Program-made: the position numbers and the translations under genes
From: Lamellibrachia satsuma
Taxonomy: Eukaryota; Annelida; Polychaeta; Sabellida; Siboglinidae
NCBI GenBank assembly: GCA_033239005.1
Contig: BSQZ01000026.1
Location: forward strand, 4,290,501-4,354,500
Length of the DNA: 64,000 nt
Direction of reading: 5' to 3'
The notes under the pieces: generated by a model
What the model saw: only the letters and a program-made list of their open reading frames with translations
The model's database searches: none
What the model was told of the DNA's origin: nothing
Shown here: positions 1 through 9,685 of the stretch, piece after piece
Numbering within the stretch: position 1 is the stretch's first letter
How the letters are laid out: each line of letters starts with the position of its first letter

Positions 1-85
1 ATCAATTTTAAAAGTAATATAAAAAGTTAAATATCATACAATACAGTAATCATATATGCAATATTTTTAAATTAAAAAGTCACAA
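1..85. repeat. AT-rich direct repeat, copy 1
   Basis: This ~85-bp AT-rich segment recurs at 993-1078 in the same orientation with a few differences. Both copies share the core 'gttaaatatcatacaatac' followed by 'agtaatcatatatg'. The first copy begins at or before the window edge. The pair brackets about 0.9 kb of unique sequence, as terminal or target-site repeats of an insertion would, but I cannot show that. Confidence 0.75.
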
Positions 86-992
86 TGTTATATGTATACA
101 AGTCCATCAAACCGAGTGTGCTATTTATAGACGACATCAGTAATTACATCAACCAAATCCTGGAACTTGGAACACATGGTCAGGGCCATGTGTTTTAATA
201 CAGCAGCATCCAACACTGGACACACCAATGGTGCATCTGCCTTCTACAGGAGAAACTGAGAAAGGAGCTTTTCGGTTGTGGGTGTTGGAATCATATTTTC
301 GAACTCATCCTGCAAGCTGCTTTTTCTGTTTGCCTGCGATGATCCAGTTGCACCGTTATACTATTTTTCATGATCTTTACAGTACCATGGGGCTGCATAA
401 ATCAAACTAGGTTCAGCACAGCACGTGACTATAATGCCACGGCAAACGATGTTTCCGGATTAAGGGAAGACATATTATTGTTTTCTGGAGAATAGGTGCG
501 AACTCAGCAACCTAGAGACGATTAAAGAGCTGGTGATTATTTTCATTCCAGGTCAGCCCATGTAGGGTGTCCGGTTTATGGCTCCACGTTAATAGTTATA
601 GTGCTCATCTCAATCCTCAAGGATGAAGACCATGTGCACAAGTTACTTCCGTTTCAGGTTGCGCGTGCAGCCTTCTGGGTAACCAGAGACCACGAGCGCC
701 CCCTATAGGTTGTAGTACTACACTAGGGACAACATCAGCGCTCCCTAGCGACTAAAGGAGTGGCCAAGGAGTCTTGTCCTAGGGTCATACGTCATCCTCC
801 CACGTAAGGAGGAGCAGCAGCGGTTGAGGCAGCGGGATCAAAGAAAGTAGAGATCAAAGGGTCCATTAACAGGGATCAAAGGGGGTCTAACGTGGAAACG
901 ACAAAGGACCTGACGTGCAAACGTTAAAGGAACGCAACACGGTATCGTACGAGTGTACAAGTATTTGTATTATATAATCATGTTAACATATC
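86..992. other. Intervening sequence, no gene recognised
   Basis: This stretch between the two direct repeats has mixed base composition and only one short ORF (60 codons, 228-410), which I do not recognise. It includes a GC-richer patch around 690-900. It may be the body of a non-autonomous element bounded by the flanking direct repeats, but no terminal inverted repeats or protein motifs were seen. Confidence 0.4.
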
Positions 993-1078
993 ATAAAATA
1001 CCGATTTGAAAAGTAATATAAAAGTTAAATATCATACAATACAGTAATCATATATGTAATATTTTAAAATTAAAATGT
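993..1078. repeat. AT-rich direct repeat, copy 2
   Basis: Second copy of the repeat at 1-85, same orientation. It is followed immediately by a GA-rich microsatellite. Confidence 0.75.
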
Positions 1079-1080
1079 CA

Positions 1081-1093
1081 GAGAGATAGAGAT

Positions 1094-1136
<43 letters not shown>

Positions 1137-1161
1137 TAGATAGAGAGAGAGAGAGAGAGAG
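1081..1161. repeat. (GA)n microsatellite with GATA interruptions
   Basis: About 80 bp of GA dinucleotide repeat, interrupted by GATA and GAAA units. Confidence 0.9.
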
Positions 1162-2170
1162 AACTAGGGTACAGGACTCTGGACCCGGCTAGCAGCCAAC
1201 ACGGCCGGTCGGCTTAGCCAGCATGCGTAAGTAGGTTGCGCCCGCGCCCTTATCTGTTGACTCGACGATCCCACGCTAGCAAGCATGTAACAGTATTTTT
1301 TACAAGTAGAATTACTACCTTCAGACAAAATGTTGTGTGTTCAAGTGAAACTATGTGCTATAGAGCCATTTTCAAAGTGTTCAATGTTATATATTCTTTA
1401 CCGCCCTTTAAAACTATGATAATACAGTATGATATATACTTACAAAAAAAATCTGCTGGCGATGAACCGACAGTCTAGCGAAACCATGCTTTGAATAGGA
1501 TGTGACGAATCAATTGTTCGGCTATAACATGTCCTATCATGCGAAGTACAACGCAAAATAGTGCAACGACATCGGAACGGTACGTGTCCTGTGGATCTAT
1601 CATGGCGGCGACTGATATATACGTATAAAAAATCTTAGATCAGAGCAATCGACATGTCGTCGGCAACGGAAGTAGTTGTAAAGAAATTATTATAAAATAA
1701 AGACCAATTCGTCATTATGTCTAGACAATAATGCAAACTGCTGAGGTAAGCCATACAGAACAATAACACATCCATCATAATTAAAAGCAACGCAATACGT
1801 TCGGGGCGTACTCGGCGAGCGTTGCATAAATCCGTATATAAGCTAGTTCGCTAACATTGTAATATCAAAGTCACTCCATTAAAGGAATGTGTGAAAAGCA
1901 GGGAGGGTTACTGGACCACGCTCACTTATACTGGACAGTCAGGCCAGAATATACTCGAACATATTCTCATGCAACTACGTCAGTTCATTCGAAACCACTA
2001 GAGTCCAGACAACGGTTGCGAGCTAATTAGATTACCGAGCGAGGGCTGCGCGCATAACGGTCCTGCATCCCGCAAGTTCACACACAAGATTGCACGTCAC
2101 AAGGCTCGTTCAACGTTCAATGGTCGTGGCAGGAAAGATAAAAAGTGCGCGGAAAAAGAGCAACTAGGCG
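1162..2170. other. Region 5' of the Maverick-like element, no gene seen
   Basis: No coding signature on either strand; the one ORF (80 codons, 1236-1478) has no recognisable motif. A YY1-like CATGGCGGC occurs near 1600. The left end of the virus-derived element that follows should lie here, but I could not find terminal inverted repeats. Confidence 0.4.
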
Positions 2171-2177
2171 TATATAA
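2171..2177 (+). promoter_or_regulatory. TATA box upstream of the first element ORF
   Basis: TATATAA lies about 80 bp before the ATG at 2251. The surrounding 'ggcgtatataattcgcc' is a good core-promoter context for a start roughly 30 bp downstream. No other strong TATA box was noted in the adjoining 200 bp. Function is inferred. Confidence 0.45.
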
Positions 2178-2250
2178 TTCGCCTTGGTGCGTTACTGCGG
2201 CATACCTTCCGTTAACACTCTCGACTACACGACGACAACACACCAGCAGC

Positions 2251-2735
2251 ATGGCAACACAGCAATTTGTGGACTTGCAGACGACACCGCAGATGAACTT
2301 GTCACGCCTGCAGACAAAAATAAGTAACGGGACTTATGTATTTAAACGTCCGTTAACAATAATCAATTGTGCCACGCAGGGTAAATTCATCGTGTACGCA
2401 TCCTGTCAGCATTGTCTGAAATGTGTGCAGATCGAGGGGAATGGCTACTACTGCTCGGTTCACCAATGAGTTCGTGTCCCCTTATACAGGTTCGCCCTGC
2501 GGGTCCTACTGTCCGACTGGGAAGGGGGAGAAATGTGTGCAGTGATTTTCAATGAATTAGCGACAAAGGTATTGGGATTTGATGCCAACACCTACGTGGG
2601 TATGAAGTCAGATGAAGACCGTTATGCCTCACTGTCCCTGTTCCGATGGAGGGGGTCCGTGTCATGGTCACTATAAAGAAACGCGTAAAGGACGCGTATG
2701 TGAACAACCAGTGTCAGAGCTGGAAGTGGTAGGGT
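2251..2735 (+). pseudogene. RPA-like ssDNA-binding protein relic (Maverick-like element)
   Basis: An ORF of 72 codons starts at 2251. Its end has a CxxC...CxxH pattern (CQHCLKC, then GNGYYCSVH), like the zinc-ribbon OB-fold C-terminal domain of replication protein A large subunits. After the stop at 2467, further matching segments continue in other frames to about 2735. Examples are FNELATKVLGFDANTY near 2550 and VTIKKRVKDAYVNNQC near 2665, resembling the RPA70 DBD-C helix and last strand. The gene is therefore broken by at least two frame changes. Large DNA viruses and virus-derived Maverick-type elements often encode such a protein for replication, which fits the polymerase and structural genes downstream. 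The family assignment rests on motif pattern only. Confidence 0.5.
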
Positions 2736-2746
2736 CGTAATTTTCT

Positions 2747-3079
2747 GTGCAGGAAGACGGCAAAGTGGAGGACGTCACTGCACCCACCGACATTAGTAAA
2801 GTACATGCATGGCTAGATAGAAACAGTGACGAAATCCTATTCACGTCAGCAGCGGCCAGTATCTCTCCTGCATCCTGCATAATTCTATCAGACGAAGATG
2901 ATGATGATAATGCTATGCAGAAGGCTCATGGCAACAGCAGCGGCGACATGGAGACAACGGTGAACGGTATAGATAGAATTCAAGATCGTACGGAAGCCCT
3001 CTTTAATCAGCAATTTTTGACGCATCGTCAAATGAGGCCTGTGTTCGTTATGTCTGCGATGATGTGTGTCGCATATTGA
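2747..3079 (+). CDS. Unrecognised acidic ORF, part of the Maverick-like element
   Basis: An open frame of 110 codons with an alternative start. It contains an acidic run, SDEDDDDNAM, around residues 49-58 and no Cys/His motif or membrane segment. I do not recognise it. It sits between the RPA-like relic and a basic proline-rich ORF on the same strand, so it is probably an accessory protein of the element or part of a broken one. The antisense frames are also open and look like shadows. No ribosome-initiation evidence supports the start. Confidence 0.3.
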   Translation: MQEDGKVEDVTAPTDISKVHAWLDRNSDEILFTSAAASISPASCIILSDEDDDDNAMQKAHGNSSGDMETTVNGIDRIQDRTEALFNQQFLTHRQMRPVFVMSAMMCVAY

Positions 3080-3335
3080 ATCTATCGAAAGATGAGGTGT
3101 ACACACCTTCATCTGGTTTAATTCAACACTTATTGCGGTGGGTTGTTATATCGATGAACGATAGGTGGAGGTCATTGCAATGACGCATCGATATGTTGGA
3201 GAAGGTACGATAGGCTATGCACAGACGGGGGTAATGATGATGATGAGTGAGAGTCCTTAAAAGTGTTGTCTTTCCTTTCTATAGATCAGCACTGGTCTGC
3301 GGCTTATACGCAAAGCGTACGAAGAGGAGGAAGAC

Positions 3336-3463
3336 GTGAGGACAGCTGTGGTGAAGACGGCGTTGACGTCTCGTAAAAGAACGTTCCATCGTCATCACTC
3401 GATCGTTAGCAGCAAACGATTTAAGACGGATGCTAAAAAAAGACGGCTGTCGTCAGCACCGCT

Positions 3464-3498
<35 letters not shown>

Positions 3499-3557
3499 TC
3501 GTAAGCCACAGGTCACTGTCGCGGCATAAGAGCCCACCATCACCTATGTTATCATAA
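3336..3557 (+). CDS. Small basic proline-rich ORF (Maverick-like element)
   Basis: An open frame of about 73 codons. It starts with an Arg/Lys-rich stretch resembling a nuclear localisation signal (SRKRTF, KKRRLSS), continues with about eleven consecutive prolines encoded by a (CCG)n run at 3467-3498, and ends in a Ser/Pro tail. Small basic proteins of this kind are common core or DNA-binding proteins in adeno-like viruses and Mavericks. I cannot assign a family. The CCG run could also be a simple repeat expansion. Acceptor-like sequence upstream (cctttctatag) leaves open that it is a spliced exon. Confidence 0.3.
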
Positions 3558-3959
3558 GTCGTTCCTTTCATAAAAACACAGTACCCTATATATATAATCC
3601 ATAACTTATGTATTCGTTATATTTACTAACACTGTAAAAACGAAAGATAAGTGTAGTTGTATTCTTGCTAGTGACGCCCCTCTACATAGACACGCCCCAT
3701 ATAGTGGTGTCTCTAGTAGCCATTCCCTTCTGCTGCTTATCATATACACCACCGTCGCCACCGCCACCACCCCACACACGCACGCACGCACTATATAGAT
3801 GTACCGAGGAGCCGTGCTCTTTCAGTTGTAGACGCCGTTATCAGTATGAAAAGACATCTATGTCGTCACCGTGGTCTCGCACTCAACACGTATGCAGAGC
3901 TACGACGACACGCAGAGACGCACGCAACGCCATCATTTGACCACCATACGTGATCACTA

Positions 3960-4270
3960 GCGCCGCCAGCAGTGGTGCCATTTAGCTATCAGGCAAAGAG
4001 AACGAAATATGTGTGCGAGAAATGCGGTGAAACATTCGGGAGATGGGACTCTCTAGAGCATCGCGTAAGGTATGTATGTAGCAGCAGTAGTAATGGTAGT
4101 GGTAGTGGTAGTAGTCATAGTCGAAGTAGTAAATGAATCGCATGAAATGTGGGCGGAATTTCGATAAACGTGAACACCTTATCAGACACGTACGAACCGC
4201 GTGTACCGACGTCATAGAGCCGCCATTGCCGAAGCGAGAAGGCAAGACACCTCACCCCAACTATTCGTTA
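3960..4270 (+). pseudogene. Zinc-finger segment of a Maverick-type DNA polymerase region, broken
   Basis: One frame near 4000-4085 reads VCEKCGETFGRWDSLEHR, a C2H2 finger, and is followed by a GGTAGT trinucleotide-type repeat (4080-4130) with a stop. A second finger (KCGRNFDKREHLIRH) follows near 4145 in another frame, then a Pro/Lys-rich tail. Tandem C2H2 fingers ahead of a family-B DNA polymerase are a known arrangement in animal Maverick-type elements. The two fingers are no longer in one frame, so this is non-functional as read. Host C2H2 fingers are an alternative, but the neighbouring genes argue for the element. Confidence 0.5.
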
Positions 4271-4399
4271 CCAAAGTAGATCCCATCGAACCACCCGCTC
4301 GACTTTCATTCTCTGACATTCTGTCGACGGAACTGGTAGGTGTCATTCGAAAACAGTAGTCGACCACCAGGACACGCGTATTGAGAGGTCCCCTCAAGT

Positions 4400-4919
4400 A
4401 CGATTACAGATTAACTACACTAGACACGACTGTTCCTATATCCAAGATGTACGCATGTACTGTCACTCTTATCGATGTCGAAAGTGGGGTGACTCGCTAT
4501 GGAAGTACACATATATGCTACGCAGACACGAGCGCATGTGTACGGGGTGGATGAGTCGAGTCAACCCTCGTGGCGTGTACCATTCGACAGTGTTCGAACG
4601 TCTGGACGACGAGAACATTCCAGTCCCCGAATGGTTGCGGTACTATTCGTACCGAGCCATCTTTGAATTTGTGTGTTGGTTTGACACCCACAACTTCCGT
4701 CGGACTATGACAACGTCATCTGGTTAGCGCGCCACGTCCCGCTGAGCGTCAGCGTGGCATCCAACATGCCCGGGCACAAGCAAGTGGAATGTCTCGTCAC
4801 GAATGGAGACGCCAAGAAGTTGTCGTCATTGGCTAGTTTGGAAGATTTTTACTTGCTCACCGACACTATCGGCCGACATCTGATACTACAGTCACTATTC
4901 GGGATATGGTTTCACTAGA
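4400..4919 (+). pseudogene. N-terminal region of Maverick-type family-B DNA polymerase, truncated and frameshifted
   Basis: The frame from 4455 carries a further Cys/His finger and then RGVYHSTVFERLDD and PEWLRYYSYRAIFEF. This matches, from knowledge of the family, the conserved region preceding the exonuclease domain of polymerase-like ORFs in animal Maverick-class elements. The frame closes near 4725. The continuation (IWLARHVPLSVSVASNMPG) lies in another frame from about 4710 and stops at 4917. No exonuclease or palm motifs (no YxDTD) are found, so most of the polymerase is missing. Best read as a decayed relic. Confidence 0.55.
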
Positions 4920-4957
4920 CTGTCGGTCCATTGTCATCATTTTGGGCGTGACAGTGT

Positions 4958-5185
4958 ATGTTTCCTACTGTACGTCACCGTACTCGTCACTCGTCGAGAA
5001 CCGTGCTGCGGAGTCAACGTCACCACCGCCGACGCATCGTACCTCTTTCAATGGCACCGACGAATAAACAACTTAAAATGTCTACTTCGACCGAAAAGGG
5101 TGGGAAGTTACGGCGGAGCCAACGCCTTGCAACGCGTCACGTGCATACCGAGGAAAGTCGTCGGATCAAGACGCCTATACAATAA
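4958..5185 (+). CDS. Small Arg/Lys/Ser-rich ORF of the Maverick-like element
   Basis: An open frame of about 75 codons with an alternative start; an internal ATG at 5051 (MAPTNKQLKMS) is a more likely beginning. The C-terminal half is basic (GGKLRRSQRLATRHV). Basic nucleic-acid-binding peptides of this kind occur in Maverick and adeno-like gene sets, but no specific family can be given. Part may be a shadow of another broken frame, because 5185-5385 continues with no clean ORF. Confidence 0.25.
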   Translation: MFPTVRHRTRHSSRTVLRSQRHHRRRIVPLSMAPTNKQLKMSTSTEKGGKLRRSQRLATRHVHTEESRRIKTPIQ

Positions 5186-5385
5186 ACAAACCGGCGAGAC
5201 ATTGTTTCAGAAGACGACGCGTCGTGGGAGATCCATCGGTACTACAGCGGCGCAAGGTTGGCAGACGAACGGAGGCTTTCTTGAAATGGTACGGCTACCT
5301 CTCCAAATTCAACAGCTGGATCGATGCCAAGGCCCTCGTCCACTATAAAGACTAGCCGCGCGTCTGCAGTCGCTTCATTAGAGCC

Positions 5386-5716
5386 ATGACAGACGGGTCG
5401 ACAGCACAGGACTTCACCACAGGACTTCACCACCACCACTGTCATAGAAGAGGAGAAAGAGCAAGAAGACTTAGCAGAGAACAGTATTGATGCGCAGAGC
5501 GCCAAAGACAGCACTCCTTGGCATCTGTTCGGTACCGTGTGTCAAAAAGAAGAAATAGTGTTTCTGTATAAGGTCTTCGTCTCGTTCACGGTCATCTTGA
5601 TGAGCATTTACAACCTGACCACAGGTCACGAGAATTCAAATCTGTGGACGGCCCTGTTGACTAGTTCGTTGGGTTACATGCTCCCCAATCCCACGTTGAG
5701 ATGTCATGGCGAATGA
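5386..5716 (+). pseudogene. Small single-pass membrane protein of the Maverick-like element, frameshifted near its start
   Basis: From about 5428 one frame encodes an acidic stretch (VIEEEKEQEDLAENS), a hydrophobic segment (FLYKVFVSFTVILMSIYNL), then NLWTALLTSSLGYMLPNP and a stop at 5714-5716. I recall this pattern as typical of a small conserved membrane protein next to the FYLTLPSN gene in animal Maverick-related elements. The ATG at 5386 is in a different frame. A 13-bp tandem duplication (5406-5418 and 5419-5431, acaggacttcacc) explains the shift. The stop overlaps the next start by 11 bases, a compact virus-like arrangement. Confidence 0.6.
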
Positions 5717-6128
5717 TTTTTACCTCACGCTACCTAGCAACGCATCCATGAAGATGTATCCCGATAATACATTGGCGCATTACATCACGGAGTTGCCTCA
5801 ACGTATTGATATGTCTGGTGAGTGAGAGTGCGGGCTGGCAGAGATACAGTACCAGCATACTTGGTACAACATTACAGAGGATGACAGCTGGTTTTTCCTC
5901 AACGAGAAATATCCTGTAGGTCTTACCCCAAGTACGAGGTTAGCCCCTGGGTTTTACAAAGGTCCTATAGCATTTATGAATTATATCAACCACCTTCTGA
6001 AACGTATGGCGACGGATAAGGTACGAGCTAAACGGCGGCGCGTACCATTCACGTACGGTAGAGTGACGGTGACGCTCGGCAGAGAAGAGAACGTTGTCGT
6101 TCATACTGCACCAAGCAGCGGTTACTAA
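5706..6128 (+). pseudogene. FYLTLPSN-type protein of Maverick-like element, interrupted by a stop codon
   Basis: The frame opens with ATG at 5706 and reads NDFYLTLPSNASMKMYPDN near the start. An in-frame TGA at 5823-5825 follows, and the same frame then continues with CGLAEIQYQHTWYN and runs to the TAA at 6126-6128. The opening and the LAEIQ..WYN segment match, from memory, a protein found across cnidarian and mollusc Maverick-like loci beside a capsid-type gene annotated after C. elegans F54H12.2. Its exact role is unknown to me; it is presumably structural. The single stop could be a mutation in a dead copy or a sequencing error. The capsid-type gene expected downstream is absent. Confidence 0.6.
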
Positions 6129-6796
6129 GGCATGACCAGAAAGGGGCCTTTAATAACAAAACCTCTCTTGCCACAAATCTATTAGTTTTTCTTCTGGACA
6201 CGGACCACAGTCAGAATCCATCCGCCATTACAACGATAAAGAGTCCCTAGGAAAAATTAATTATGCAGTTTGGGTATATTAGTGAAAGCAGAAATTGTGT
6301 GAACGAGTGAGTGTAAGTGATGTTTTTGTGCACAGTAGCATCGGAGCTTTGAAACGATGCCATTTGTCAGTTGGTATACGTAAGGACACAGTGGCCATTA
6401 CGCAGGATGTACTTATATTTTGGAAACCAGGGAATTTCATTGCAGAAATGCAGGGGTGTCATGCGTTGAAGCAATTTGTGCGAAAAGGAGGTATGTCATT
6501 TTCACGAATTTCGCACACCAGGTGTCTTAGTGAATCTGTCATGCGCTGTGAAATAAAAAAAATTGTAGGATAAATTTTCAATATCGGCGCAAGTACGTTA
6601 TAATGGTCGTCTATGGGAAAAGTGACTGTGGTCCGTGCCCGTCTAAATCAATATGCCTAGCGGTGCTTGCAACATGCGCCATTTTCTCCGTGATTTTCAG
6701 GGACAGTCCCATGACTTCTAGGAAACTCCTGATTGACTAAGTGCCTCAACACATTTCGGAAGGCAAACAATATGTCGCTGACGCGTAGCCGACGGA
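6129..6796. other. Region after the Maverick-like relic; one unrecognised ORF
   Basis: A 92-codon frame (6295-6573, + strand, alternative start) has a Cys/Arg-rich composition with no motif I know. No capsid, protease, ATPase or integrase gene follows the FYLTLPSN protein, so the element is truncated or deleted here. The right terminus was not found. Confidence 0.35.
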
Positions 6797-7066
6797 GGCA
6801 TACACGTCACAACGCGACTCGTCGGCGACGATTTGTCTTTACCGGCATACACGTCACGACGAGACGATTTGTCGCCGATGATATGTCTTTAATGTCAAAC
6901 ATGTTTGATATTCTACGACGCAATAAAGACTGGATAAAGACTACCACCAAGACAGGCGTCGCGTCGCAAGGGTGCATAATACGTCACGACAATTAAATAG
7001 TCGTAGACGCGTTAATTGAAGACGCTAAAACTTGTCGCAGACGACTCGCGTCGTGACGTGTATGCC
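6797..7066. mobile_element. CpG-rich MITE-like element with ~33-bp terminal inverted repeats
   Basis: The left end at 6797 reads GGCATACACGTCACAACGCG and continues ACTCGTCGGCGAC. The reverse complement of the right end (7034-7066) reads GGCATACACGTCACGACGCG and continues AGTCGTCTGCGAC. These are therefore near-perfect inverted repeats about 270 bp apart. A third, direct copy of the motif starts at 6842. CpG is strikingly frequent compared with the surrounding AT-rich DNA. No transposase is encoded, so this is probably a non-autonomous DNA transposon; the superfamily is unknown. Confidence 0.65.
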
Positions 7067-7990
7067 GGGCTTTACGAGGACATAGGCACCGACAGCAAGG
7101 TTGGATACATCAAAGCTATGCAGAATGTTATCTCTGGTAGATGTGCTAGCTTCCCTCAGAATCATCCAGTGCCATAGCATCGTTGTTGCTCGACTCCGTG
7201 TCAGATTGGGTGTAATTGAGATTCTTTTTGTTGTTCTACTACGACCAGCCACTGCGACCTGGTTACTGAGATCCAGCCTCACTGCACTAGACAACCAGTC
7301 TTTCTCTTTTGCACTGGAGTAGCATTTTGCTACGGTTTCTTTGATTTCTGGCACGGGCTCAATTATGCATAGAGTGCATATAAAGTATCTTTATTAGTTA
7401 TATGGTGATTTTGCTGACATGTATAGCAATTTGATATTGTGCATGTCTTTAATTATATTTTTGAACGAGCTGCATTTTAAAAATAATATGCAAAGCCTCG
7501 TAAACTACGAGTGAATAATTAATATTTTCTACAACTAATTGCGGACTATTAGTTATAACGTACACGTGGCAGATTGCATTTAAGAATTGCTTTTGAAAGT
7601 TCATGTTTTGTTCTAGATGCATAGTATGTATGTATAGAGTCTATATAGTTTTTTTCGAGTAGAGTTCAGATAATTTTTAATTTTAATAGGTAACTTGGCA
7701 AGTTACTGTGAATATAGTTATAATAAAATGTATACTTTCTTGAAGTTTAACGGTGTTGAACATGTGTTACTAGTATGCCGCCCTATCACGTTGCATCAAA
7801 CATCTTGGCGGGGAGGAATGTACAAACCATCAAGAACATGTTATCAAAGGAAGACCAGACCACTAACTACGCATAGTGCATGCACAATGCATACTGAACT
7901 ACGGAACATGTAAATTATTAAACATGGTGTGCGTAAAAACACATTTAATCACCTGTTCAATGCTCGAATTCGTATTATTTAAAATCGTTT
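7067..7990. other. No confident gene; one unrecognised minus-strand frame
   Basis: A 109-codon minus frame (7354-7025) includes EIKETVAKCYSSAKEKDWLS; I recognise no domain, and its end overlaps the MITE. A shorter plus frame in the same DNA looks like a shadow. The rest (7360-7990) is AT-rich and non-coding as far as I can see. Confidence 0.3.
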
Positions 7991-7997
7991 TCAGTGT

Positions 7998-8392
7998 CGC
8001 CATCTTGCAAATAAAAGGGGCTAGATGCCGTTCAATGCAGGTTAAACGTACGAATTCGAGCTACGAAAAAGGTGATTAAGTGCGTTTTTATGTACAACAT
8101 GTAATAATTTACTTGTACCGTAGCTCAGTGTGCATTGTTACTGTACAAATTGCATGTTAATTACGGCGAAATTGGATTATAGAAGAGCGGCACTGACTCG
8201 CGCATGCGCAGAGATGTTATATCGACGGAGGAAACTGCTAGCGTGAACGGCCCAACGTTTTAGCAGAGCTAGTGTATACCGAGCTGCGTCACTCCGACCT
8301 GCGCCATTTTGTAAATTGACGTTCAGCGCCACCAAGTAGAGGGCAGCTACAACTTTCGTCAACGCATCCGGTAAATCGACTCCGCATGCGCC
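7998..8392. promoter_or_regulatory. Candidate CpG promoter: YY1-like and two NRF-1-like motifs
   Basis: CGCCATCTTG (7998-8007) fits the YY1 consensus. CGCGCATGCGCA (8199-8210) is a full NRF-1 palindrome, and CCGCATGCGCC (8382-8392) is a second near-match. GCGCCATTTTG near 8302 is a further YY1-like site. The 200 bp between the NRF-1-like sites are much richer in GC and CpG than the flanks. In animals this combination marks housekeeping-type promoters. No first exon was recognised beside it, so the target is unknown; it could also be carried by a repeat. Confidence 0.4.
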
Positions 8393-8473
8393 AACTCTCT
8401 AGTTACATTTCCCGGTGAGAGGGCAATCGACGTCATAAACCGCTGTTGACAATGCGATTGCGTTTCATCCCAC

Positions 8474-8595
8474 GGGCAACTGAATCAACTTGGGCCTTTA
8501 TAACTTAATATATACTAAAGGGTATGCAACATGGAATGACACCACTGACCGTTCAACATCCGTATATATTAGTTATAAAGTTGATTCAGTTGTCC
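8474..8595. mobile_element. Hairpin MITE-like element, 122 bp
   Basis: The left arm starts GGGCAACTGAATCAACTT and continues through TTATAACT..AATATATAC. The right arm in reverse complement starts GGACAACTGAATCAACTT and continues TATAACTAATATATAC. The arms of about 45 bp are separated by a ~25-bp loop around 8530-8555. There is no coding capacity. Confidence 0.65.
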
Positions 8596-9379
8596 TATCT
8601 GCTACACAAACGCAAACTGTTCTCGAATATTCTTGTTTTTACTACAAACCTCCTTAAACCTGGTAATGACTAATGACCAGAGTAATGTAGTCTTCACAAC
8701 TGACGCGGTTATACAACTGGACATCCGTTGAATCAAGGTAAGAACACAAACGAACAATTGCTCGCATACTAGGCCATCGCCATCTGGGACAGTGTCGGTG
8801 AGTGACACTTGTTGATGTTGGGGATATCAATGAAAATTTCACATTGCCATTGGCATGGCATTGGCATTGGCATCGCAGATCTATTTTGTTTTATATATTT
8901 TTATGATATTGCTGAAATTCAGCACAGCGTACATATCACGTTTTGCAATTACCATCTGATGTGCCATTTCCAAAAAAAATAAAACCTACCCTGTACATCT
9001 AAAATTTCCTAGGCAAATTTTTGGCATACCAAGTAAATTATCAATAATGTCCTAATAACAATATCTGTAAACTGGTTCTATTAACCTATTAGTCAACCAG
9101 AACATTACCGCAAAGCCGATCTCTAGTTTCTTGTCATATTTTTTTGCATTCAGACACAATCAGACTTGGTCTTGAGGTCATTGTTACTGTAATTGGAACG
9201 TCAATTCCGGAATTGGCGAAAATATAAATGGTATTTTCAGTTACTTTTCAATTACTTCTTGTAACTGTTCTACTCAAATTATTTGCAACAAATATTAAAT
9301 TAAATATAATATGTTGTATATATGTTTATCATTAAATGTGTCATGTACTCAAAAAAGAAATGTTCACCAATAATTTCGG
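8596..9379. other. AT-rich non-coding stretch
   Basis: Only short ORFs in random-looking composition. A small imperfect repeat of CATTGG/CATGGCATTGG units occurs at 8843-8875. No gene or element was recognised. Confidence 0.5.
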
Positions 9380-9546
9380 AAAATGAACTTAAATGCCAGG
9401 AGCATAATAAAAAAATAGTTAGACATTATGGTAGCAGATATTGATCCTCACGTAATCATGGGCAAATAAAGATATAGTAGATGCTGAGTTATCACCGACA
9501 GGTTATGTAATGTTTAGGAAGGATAGGCAAGAAAGAGCGAGGGGAG

Positions 9547-9548
<2 letters not shown>
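9380..9548 (+). mobile_element. Fossil fragment of the CR1-like LINE ORF2 (endonuclease start)
   Basis: This segment is a decayed copy of 22435-22620, the beginning of the endonuclease domain of the LINE at 21.86-25.28 kb. It matches through 'aatgccaggagcataataaa', 'attgatcctcac' and 'ggttatgtaatgtttaggaa'. The translated remnant [12 protein letters not shown] corresponds to the intact [12 protein letters not shown]. Small deletions break the frame, and the copy ends abruptly in a TA microsatellite. It shows that the family has been active here more than once. Confidence 0.8.
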
Positions 9549-9549
<1 letters not shown>

Positions 9550-9635
<86 letters not shown>

Positions 9636-9641
9636 ATACAT

Positions 9642-9684
<43 letters not shown>
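9550..9684. repeat. (TA)n microsatellite
   Basis: About 135 bp of TA dinucleotides with a short GTGTATACATACACAC interruption at 9632-9647. The long Tyr/Ile ORFs read through it are meaningless. Confidence 0.95.
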
Positions 9685-9685
<1 letters not shown>

